Origin: Erysipelotrichaceae bacterium UBA3379
Lineage (GTDB): Bacteria > Bacillota_I > Bacilli_A > Erysipelotrichales > Coprobacillaceae
Direction of reading: 5' to 3'
Length of the DNA stretch: 11,774 nucleotides
Assembly (NCBI GenBank): GCA_002359025.1
Contig: DEPZ01000072.1
Coordinates: 1 to 11,774 of the forward strand
Position 1 is the first letter of the stretch. The number at the start of each line of letters is the position of its first letter. The notes under the pieces are model-generated. The model was not told where the DNA came from, ran no database searches, and was given only the letters and a program-made list of their open reading frames with translations. Below are positions 6,646 to 11,774 of the stretch, in pieces. The position numbers and the translations under genes were made by a program.

Positions 6646-6955
6646 ATAATACAACTTTAACTGTTTGACCATCTGGACCAGGAGTTTCAGTTAAATAATT
6701 AACAATTTTTTCTCTTGTTTCTTGATTACTCACAACACAAGCAGAAACTTTTGTTGCTTCACCCTCTACAAGAGCACTCGCAAATCCAGCGCATCCTGGA
6801 TAACCGCAACCTCCACAATTTGCTCCTGGAAGCATTTCAGTGACTTCACCAATACGATTATCTTCTTCAACAACAAGATATTTATTAGCAATCCCTAGTA
6901 ATAAACCAAGGACAGCACCAACAACAACTAAAGCTAATATTGCACTAATGTTCAT
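6644..6955 (-). CDS. rnfB: RnfB, short form lacking the ferredoxin-like domain
   Basis: A 103-residue RnfB with N-terminal membrane helix (about 4-24) and the 4Fe-4S domain carrying NCGGCGYPGC: ligands C47, C50, C55 and C73. In known Rnf complexes RnfB continues with two or more ferredoxin-type clusters facing the cytoplasm and accepting electrons from ferredoxin. Here the chain ends about 30 residues after C73. No CxxCxxCxxxCP motif follows, and a strong terminator sits on the stop codon. The start at 6955 is chosen because AAGGAGG is nine bases upstream and the membrane helix begins directly; a longer frame from 7018 would read the preceding gene out of frame. It overlaps the 3' end of the small Cys/His gene by 11 bp. 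It probably passes electrons towards the RnfA/RnfE cluster, with an external ferredoxin docking directly; that last point is inference. Confidence 0.88.
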   Translation of the reverse strand: MNISAILALVVVGAVLGLLLGIANKYLVVEEDNRIGEVTEMLPGANCGGCGYPGCAGFASALVEGEATKVSACVVSNQETREKIVNYLTETPGPDGQTVKVVL

Positions 6956-7130
6956 CTTTGTCTGCCTCCTTGTGATGTGCAGTGTGGTGAGAACATGCAA
7001 TATTATTGCATCCTCCACACTCGCTCATATCTTCGCACCCTTCTGGTTTTGGGGTGTTTTTATTTAATATATATGTTCCTATGAAGATAGCAATGATAAT
7101 TGCTAGCCATAAAATTGCCCATAAACTCAT
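6945..7130 (-). CDS. Small Cys/His-rich one-helix membrane protein within the rnf operon
   Basis: A 61-residue protein I do not recognise as a standard Rnf subunit. Residues 3-22 form one hydrophobic helix, and the following NKNTPK suggests a cytoplasmic tail. The tail holds C32-x5-C38-x2-C41-x4-C46, then H48, H49, H52, H53 and a charged end. It resembles small FeoB-associated Cys-rich membrane proteins in layout, but that is a loose comparison. The start at 7130 overlaps the rnfA stop by one base (TAATG); an upstream in-frame ATG at 7163 would lie inside rnfA and add a non-hydrophobic lead. The gene ends inside rnfB, so it is translationally embedded in the operon. It could bind an Fe-S cluster or a metal such as iron or zinc, as an electron relay or a cluster-assembly aid. 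The function is unknown. Confidence 0.8.
   Translation of the reverse strand: MSLWAILWLAIIIAIFIGTYILNKNTPKPEGCEDMSECGGCNNIACSHHTAHHKEADKDEH
6965..6971 (-). promoter_or_regulatory. Ribosome binding site fixing the rnfB start
   Basis: AAGGAGG on the minus strand, nine bases before the ATG at 6955. It is embedded in the Lys-Glu codons near the end of the small Cys/His gene. It decides between the 6955 start and a longer frame. Confidence 0.8.
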
Positions 7131-7702
7131 TATACAAGACCTGCGATTCCAGCAATAGCACAAGCCATAATTCCAGCAGTAATTAAAGCAATTGGAGTTC
7201 CTTTAAAACTTTCTGGAACACTTGCAATATCTAATCTTTCACGAATTGTTGCAAAGACATAAATAACAATTGTAAATCCAATTGGTACAGCTAACCCTGC
7301 AACAGCAGCTTCAATTAATGTATATCCTGCACTAATGTTATCTAATGCAACCCCTAATACAGCACAGTTTGTTGTAATTAATGGTAAATATACACCCATA
7401 GCCTTATAAATTTCTGGACTTGTCTTTTTCAAGAACATTTCAACAAATTGTACTAATGAAGCAATAACTAAAATAAATGTAATTAAATCTAGATATTGGA
7501 TATTTAATGGATCTAATACATGATAATATAGAAAATATGTAATAATAGATGCTACAAAAATAACAAATGTAACCGCATATCCCATGTTCAATGCATTTTT
7601 AGGTTTCTTACTTACACCAAGTAACGGACAAATAGCATAGAACTTACTTAATACAACGTTATTGACAAATGTTAAACTAATAAATAAACCAAACAATTCC
7701 AT
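7130..7702 (-). CDS. rnfA: Rnf complex membrane subunit RnfA
   Basis: A 190-residue membrane protein with six predicted helices, homologous to NqrE. Together with RnfE it forms the membrane core that carries electrons across the bilayer. The two cysteines known to ligate the shared intramembrane 2Fe-2S cluster are present: C25 in FYAICPLLGV and C113 in LITTNCAVLG, with the usual spacing. The length is normal for the family. The start is two bases after the rnfE stop, with GGAGGG in the end of rnfE, so translation is coupled. Its stop shares a base with the start of the small Cys/His gene. No unusual residue was seen. Confidence 0.95.
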   Translation of the reverse strand: MELFGLFISLTFVNNVVLSKFYAICPLLGVSKKPKNALNMGYAVTFVIFVASIITYFLYYHVLDPLNIQYLDLITFILVIASLVQFVEMFLKKTSPEIYKAMGVYLPLITTNCAVLGVALDNISAGYTLIEAAVAGLAVPIGFTIVIYVFATIRERLDIASVPESFKGTPIALITAGIMACAIAGIAGLV

Positions 7703-7703
7703 A

Positions 7704-8354
7704 CTACTTTCCCTCCGCTTTCTTTACTTTATTCGCTTTTCTTACTTTCAAGAATTGAATAAACGCAAGAATACATCCTAAAGTAATAAATGCACCTGCT
7801 GGTTGAGTAAATAATGAACAAGCATATTCACTCAATAAATCAATTTGGAAGATAACTTGAGTTGCATCAAATGGATTAAATAAGCTTAAACCACCTGTTC
7901 CAATTAATTCTCTAAAGAATGAAATAATAACAACTGCAATAGTATATCCAAGTCCCATACCTAATGCATCTAAAATAGAATCAATAACTGAATTCTTAGA
8001 AGCAAAAGATTCAGCTCTTCCTAAAATAATACAGTTAACAACAATCAATGGGATAAAGACTCCTAATGATTCATATAACTCAGGTGTATATGCATTCATA
8101 AGCATTTGCACACATTTAACAAGTGTTGCAATAATTACAATAAATACTGGAATTCGAATTTCATTAGGAATAATTTTTCTAAGTGCAGAAATAATAATAT
8201 TACTCATTAATAACACACATAAAACTGCCATTCCCATTCCAATCGCATTTGTAAGTGATGTTGTAATTGCTAGGGCTGAACATAGACCTAACAATAACAC
8301 AAAGATTGGGTTTTCAACAAATAAACCTTTTTTGAATATATCAAACTTTTTCAT
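7704..8354 (-). CDS. rnfE: Rnf complex membrane subunit RnfE
   Basis: A 216-residue membrane protein homologous to NqrD and paralogous to RnfA, inserted in the opposite orientation. The cluster-ligating cysteines are C25 (LLGLCSAL) and C108 (VVNCIILGRAE). NCxxLGRAE is the family hallmark. Six helices are followed by a basic tail (KVRKANKVKK) that should be cytoplasmic. GGGAGG lies ahead of the start, and the gap from rnfG is 13 nt. With RnfA it should hold one 2Fe-2S cluster in the middle of the membrane and move electrons from RnfB towards the extracytosolic flavins. Confidence 0.95.
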   Translation of the reverse strand: MKKFDIFKKGLFVENPIFVLLLGLCSALAITTSLTNAIGMGMAVLCVLLMSNIIISALRKIIPNEIRIPVFIVIIATLVKCVQMLMNAYTPELYESLGVFIPLIVVNCIILGRAESFASKNSVIDSILDALGMGLGYTIAVVIISFFRELIGTGGLSLFNPFDATQVIFQIDLLSEYACSLFTQPAGAFITLGCILAFIQFLKVRKANKVKKAEGK

Positions 8355-8367
8355 CTATGTTCCCTCC

Positions 8368-8901
8368 CTATTTAAAGTTTTCATTGTAATGAGCTGTTGC
8401 TTGATTAATACCATCTACAACAGCTTGTGATGAAATTGTAGATCCTGAAATTGTATCAATTGCAGATCCTATATCTTTACCTACGATACTATTTTTAAAT
8501 GTATCCTCTCCAACTTGTGAACCAAATCCCTTTGTTTCACCACTGCAATCAGTAACTTCATAACCTTTATAAGTTCCATCATTATCTAAAGCAATCAAGA
8601 ATTTAATTGGTGTACTTGCTCCACCATATCCTACGACATTCACTTCGTAAACATATCCTTGAGTTTGACTACCATTTAGAACTTCATAACAAGCAACTAG
8701 ACTTGTATAATCTCCAAAATTCGTGTCAACAGCTCTAAAGTCTTGACCACCATCATACATTTTTACTAAGTTCTCTTTTACTTTTGCAATCGCAGCTTCT
8801 TGAATAATTGGATCAGTTTGTTGATAGACAAATGACAATGCTGCTCCAGATAATCCAGCAACAACTGCAAGGAAAAGAGCTAATTTTAATATTTTACCCA
8901 T
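8368..8901 (-). CDS. rnfG: Rnf complex flavoprotein RnfG
   Basis: A 177-residue subunit with one N-terminal membrane anchor (about 4-25) and an extracytosolic FMN-binding domain, homologous to NqrC. FMN is normally attached covalently by ApbE to the last threonine of a DxxSGAT-type motif. Here the motif reads DTISGST (149-155), so serine replaces the usual alanine and T155 is the expected attachment residue. A second conserved stretch, SGETKGFGSQ (120-129), lines the flavin site. The length is near the lower end for the family. AGGAGG precedes the start. No ApbE gene is in the window. Two cysteines (C71, C119) are in the external domain. Confidence 0.93.
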   Translation of the reverse strand: MGKILKLALFLAVVAGLSGAALSFVYQQTDPIIQEAAIAKVKENLVKMYDGGQDFRAVDTNFGDYTSLVACYEVLNGSQTQGYVYEVNVVGYGGASTPIKFLIALDNDGTYKGYEVTDCSGETKGFGSQVGEDTFKNSIVGKDIGSAIDTISGSTISSQAVVDGINQATAHYNENFK

Positions 8902-8912
8902 GTCATTCCCTC

Positions 8913-10427
8913 CTAATTCGCATTAGCAACTGATTCTTCAATTGCACCTTTGATTGCATTTTTAATTGCATTAGATGTAACAGTTGCTCCAGTTGAAGTA
9001 TCAATACCATCAACTTCATCAGTAGACATACTTCCACCTAATACTTTATCGTGGAATGTTTGTGCATTTGCACTCAATGATCCTCCACTACCTTTTTCAA
9101 TTAAATCTTTACCAAAACCTGGTGTTTCGCCAGAATATTCAAGGACTTTCACTGATTCAACAGTATCTCCATTAATTGTGACTTCTACTTGAACAGCTCC
9201 ACCAAATCCATTTGATTCAACAACGTATTTATTACCATCATTAGAAACAAGTGTATATTTCTTTTGATTCTTAGCTGCTTCTGCTTCTTCCTGAGCTTTT
9301 TTAGCAGCTTCTTCTTCAGCTTTTTTCGCTTCTGCTTGTTTTGCTTCATAATCTGCTTTTACTGTAAAACTGATACCTGTTACACAAGCAATAGAAATAA
9401 CTAAACAAGCACCGATAGATAACCATTGTTTAGCTATTCTTGTATTTGTTCTTCCTAATACAAATGAATCAATTAATGGTGTTAACATATTCATCATTAA
9501 GATAGAGAATAAAACACCTTCAGGATAATTCGCTTTTAATCGAATAATCATAGTTAAGAATCCTAAACAAATACCATAAATAATCTTTCCTAACGGACTT
9601 GTAGGAGATGTTACAGGATCTGTTGCCATAAAGATAGCACCAAATACAGCTCCACCTAATGCAAAATGAATTAAAGGATAGCTAATAGGATCTAATCCAT
9701 TCACTAAAGCAAACACTTCAGCTAAAACCAATATCGTTCCTAAATAAGCTACAGGTATTCTATAATCAAATACACGACGGAATGCTAATACTACACCAAC
9801 AATTAACAATAAAACAATACAAGTTTCACCTAAAGCACCTGTATGATTTCCTAAAAACAAATCAGAAAGTGTATAAGCAAATGCATCTCCACCCATCCAG
9901 CTTGTACCAGCCAACATTGTTGCTGGTGTTGCTTTTGTAGGAATATCAATACCATTAATTGTATTTGGTATATTTGCAATTAAATCATTTGCATAAGCCA
10001 AATGAACAACTACGCGCCCAACAAGTGCTGGGTTAAAAATGTTTTGACCAAAACCACCATATACTAACTTACCAAAGAAAATAGCAATAAATGATGCAAT
10101 CCCAACAACATATAGTGGAGTTCCCACTGGTAATGTTAAGGCTAAAATAATTGCAGTGACAAGTGGAAAACTATTCTTTAAATGTTCCAATACATTATTT
10201 TTATGAATAAGCGCCCAAATTGTTTCAGTCACTAAAGCAACAGCAATAGATACCACATAAATAAGTATTGCTTTGACCATAGGACCATTAGTCGCAAAAT
10301 TATAATAATAATAGTATATTGAATATGCTGCAATCACCAATAAACCGATTGTCAAATCTCTCATGATTCTATGAGTAGAGAGTTTGCGTCTATAATTCGG
10401 TGTCGTTCTTTGTAAAGTAATCTTCAT
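8913..10427 (-). CDS. rnfD: RnfD with extra C-terminal FMN-binding domain
   Basis: A 504-residue RnfD, well above the usual 310-350. Residues 1-325 are a normal RnfD/NqrB-type membrane domain with the covalent FMN site DIPTKAT (161-167, T167 expected) and the ending NMLTPLIDSF. Then follow a basic cytoplasmic stretch (TNTRIAKQW), an added helix (336-356), an Ala/Glu/Lys-rich probable coiled coil (357-390), and an RnfG-like FMN-binding domain (about 391-504). That domain has SGETPGFGKD (432-441) and a textbook flavinylation motif DTSTGAT (476-482, T482 expected). By charge rule the added domain should lie outside the membrane, on the same side as RnfG. It therefore looks like an RnfD fused to an RnfG-like module, while a separate rnfG follows 11 nt downstream. 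AGGAG precedes the start. Domain calls are firm; the role of the extra flavin is inferred. Confidence 0.93.
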   Translation of the reverse strand: MKITLQRTTPNYRRKLSTHRIMRDLTIGLLVIAAYSIYYYYYNFATNGPMVKAILIYVVSIAVALVTETIWALIHKNNVLEHLKNSFPLVTAIILALTLPVGTPLYVVGIASFIAIFFGKLVYGGFGQNIFNPALVGRVVVHLAYANDLIANIPNTINGIDIPTKATPATMLAGTSWMGGDAFAYTLSDLFLGNHTGALGETCIVLLLIVGVVLAFRRVFDYRIPVAYLGTILVLAEVFALVNGLDPISYPLIHFALGGAVFGAIFMATDPVTSPTSPLGKIIYGICLGFLTMIIRLKANYPEGVLFSILMMNMLTPLIDSFVLGRTNTRIAKQWLSIGACLVISIACVTGISFTVKADYEAKQAEAKKAEEEAAKKAQEEAEAAKNQKKYTLVSNDGNKYVVESNGFGGAVQVEVTINGDTVESVKVLEYSGETPGFGKDLIEKGSGGSLSANAQTFHDKVLGGSMSTDEVDGIDTSTGATVTSNAIKNAIKGAIEESVANAN

Positions 10428-10442
10428 AATAAACTCCTCTCC

Positions 10443-11750
10443 CTACGCTTTCTTTCTCTTTTGGGCAAGTTGTAAACGACGTTTTGCCTTAGCAACCATA
10501 TCTGTCACTTCAATCTTACTTGGACATACATATGTACATAATCCACAACCTACACAACGTAATGTTTCTAATTTCTCTAATAAATCTACATTAGCTGCTT
10601 TTTCACCCTGCATAATACGTACAGGTTGTAAATGAGCAGGACAATGTAATGTACATTCACCACATTTAATACATGGTAATGCTTTGATATTTTCTTTCTT
10701 CATGACTGTAATAGCATTGTTATGAGAATAAATAACAAAAGTATCATTCATAACAGATTGACCCATCATAGGCCCCCCGCCTACAACAAATCCATCACAA
10801 TCATCATCAACATAACCACCAATCTTATCTACAATGTAGTTAACCGGTGTTCCAATAACAACATCTACATTTTGAGGATTTTTTAAACCATTTCCTGAAA
10901 ACGTAACAACACGACGTGTAATCGCTTCACCATTTCTAATACCTTTAGATAAAGCAATCGCTGTTGAACTGTTATTAACAATAACTCCGATTTCAGCTGG
11001 GAGTCTATCATATTCTTTATGGAATACAGTTTCTACAAGTGTTCTTTCCCAACCCATTGGATAGAAGTCTGGAACTTCTTTTGGTTCAATGTTTGGATAA
11101 TTCTTTGCTTCTTCAACTAATAATTCCATTAAATCAGGTTTATGTTCTTTGATTGCAATAATTGCATTTTTAGCATTTGCTGCACGAATCATAAATTGTG
11201 CACCATCAAAAAGAGCTTTGATATCTCTTTTCATAGCTAAATGATCACTTGTTAAAAATGGTTCACATTCAACCCCATTAATTAAGATTGTCTCAATATT
11301 TTTTGCATTTTGATATTTAAGGTAAGTTGGAAAACCTGAGCCACCCAAACCAACAATACCTAATTCCTTCATTGCTGTTACAATAGCCTCGCTATCCATT
11401 TGATCAGGATTTTCTACTTCATAAGCTTTTACGCTTTCATCCTTATGATCATTTTCAATAACAATATGCTGTTGTAATCTTTTTGAAGCATGCATACGTT
11501 TTTCTGTTCCCTTGATAGTTCCAGAAACTGGAGAATAAATAGGTAACCCACTATTTTTCTTAGTCGCAAGTTTTGTTCCTATACACACATGTTCACCTTC
11601 TTGAACATGAACTTCGAAATCCGTTTCGAGTCCTAAAACAAGAGGTACATAAACAACGTCTGGTGCTTCAATAGACAAAATAGGCTTATCTTTTGTCAAA
11701 GCTTTTTGTCCATCCAATTTTATTTTTCCTTTACCAGATAAAATTGACAT
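10443..11750 (-). CDS. rnfC: Rnf complex NADH-site subunit RnfC
   Basis: A 435-residue peripheral cytoplasmic subunit, homologous to the Nuo51/NuoF fold, that exchanges electrons with NAD(H). The order is an N-terminal sandwich domain (about 30-100), a glycine-rich nucleotide/FMN loop GLGGSGFPT (134-142) followed by NGVECEPFLTSDH (158-170), a SLBB-like region, and two 4Fe-4S motifs CxxCxxCxxxCP at C360/363/366/370 and C399/402/405/409. The family loop often has A-T or A-G where this one has S-G. The tail is lysine-rich. The start is supported by GGAGGG upstream. It is the first rnf gene in the window; the operon promoter lies beyond the right edge, since only 24 nt of leader are visible. The length is normal and all cluster cysteines are intact. 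Confidence 0.95.
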   Translation of the reverse strand: MSILSGKGKIKLDGQKALTKDKPILSIEAPDVVYVPLVLGLETDFEVHVQEGEHVCIGTKLATKKNSGLPIYSPVSGTIKGTEKRMHASKRLQQHIVIENDHKDESVKAYEVENPDQMDSEAIVTAMKELGIVGLGGSGFPTYLKYQNAKNIETILINGVECEPFLTSDHLAMKRDIKALFDGAQFMIRAANAKNAIIAIKEHKPDLMELLVEEAKNYPNIEPKEVPDFYPMGWERTLVETVFHKEYDRLPAEIGVIVNNSSTAIALSKGIRNGEAITRRVVTFSGNGLKNPQNVDVVIGTPVNYIVDKIGGYVDDDCDGFVVGGGPMMGQSVMNDTFVIYSHNNAITVMKKENIKALPCIKCGECTLHCPAHLQPVRIMQGEKAANVDLLEKLETLRCVGCGLCTYVCPSKIEVTDMVAKAKRRLQLAQKRKKA

Positions 11751-11774
11751 CGTATCCCTCCATATCTTTATACT

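Noticed and set aside
6956..7018. A longer RnfB starting at 7018 with 21 extra residues
   Set aside because: The extension is in another frame of the small Cys/His gene, has no good ribosome binding site and is not hydrophobic. The 6955 start has AAGGAGG at nine bases and begins directly with the membrane helix.
6840..7067. Plus-strand open frame opposite rnfB and the small Cys/His gene
   Set aside because: It is antisense to two better supported genes, with no ribosome binding site.
7131..7163. A longer start for the small Cys/His protein at 7163
   Set aside because: It would lie inside rnfA and add a Cys/Arg-containing lead before the membrane helix. The 7130 start gives the common TAATG coupling.
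8950..9192. Plus-strand open frame opposite the RnfD FMN domain
   Set aside because: It is antisense to a domain with clear motifs and has no translation signals.

Overview
The window is AT-rich, every gene lies on the minus strand, and strong AGGAGG-type ribosome binding sites precede most starts. Gene content (a complete Rnf complex, a flavodiiron protein with rubredoxin, a clostridial-type heterodimeric ABC exporter) points to an anaerobic low-GC Bacillota, plausibly Erysipelotrichia or Clostridia. The exact lineage cannot be fixed from sequence alone.

Reading in transcription order from the right edge, 11750-6644 is an rnf operon in the clostridial order C-D-G-E-A-B. Gaps are 1-15 nt or genes overlap, and a strong intrinsic terminator sits on the last stop codon. 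The operon departs from the textbook complex in three ways. RnfD carries an extra C-terminal membrane helix, a charged linker and a second FMN-binding domain. RnfB is only about 103 residues, with the membrane helix and one 4Fe-4S domain but none of the ferredoxin-like clusters. A 61-residue one-helix Cys/His-rich protein is inserted between rnfA and rnfB. I regard this variant Rnf as the most interesting system here. RnfC (flavin/NADH, two 4Fe-4S), RnfA/RnfE (membrane 2Fe-2S cysteines), RnfD and RnfG (covalent FMN) all keep their key residues.

Next, 6591-5116 is a transcription unit for oxygen or NO detoxification: a class A flavodiiron protein and its overlapping electron donor rubredoxin (53 aa). 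Its promoter has an inverted repeat between -35 and -10, and a terminator overlaps the rubredoxin stop.

Then 5118-957 is a marR / ABC / ABC unit. A MarR-family regulator has a clear promoter and a palindrome near the start point. It is followed by two translationally coupled half-transporters, one with a degenerate and one with a canonical ATPase site. A related TTCG-TTA-GAA motif occurs upstream of marR, the first ABC gene and fprA, so one regulator may act on both units.

Finally, 941-472 is a monocistronic thioredoxin unit. The remaining 1-471 is AT-rich, has no credible gene, and holds a conspicuous 26-bp inverted repeat (45-70 / 187-212) plus further symmetrical sequences of unknown role. 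The genes share a redox theme: Rnf couples ferredoxin/NAD to an ion gradient, while the flavodiiron protein, rubredoxin and thioredoxin handle oxidative stress and thiol chemistry.
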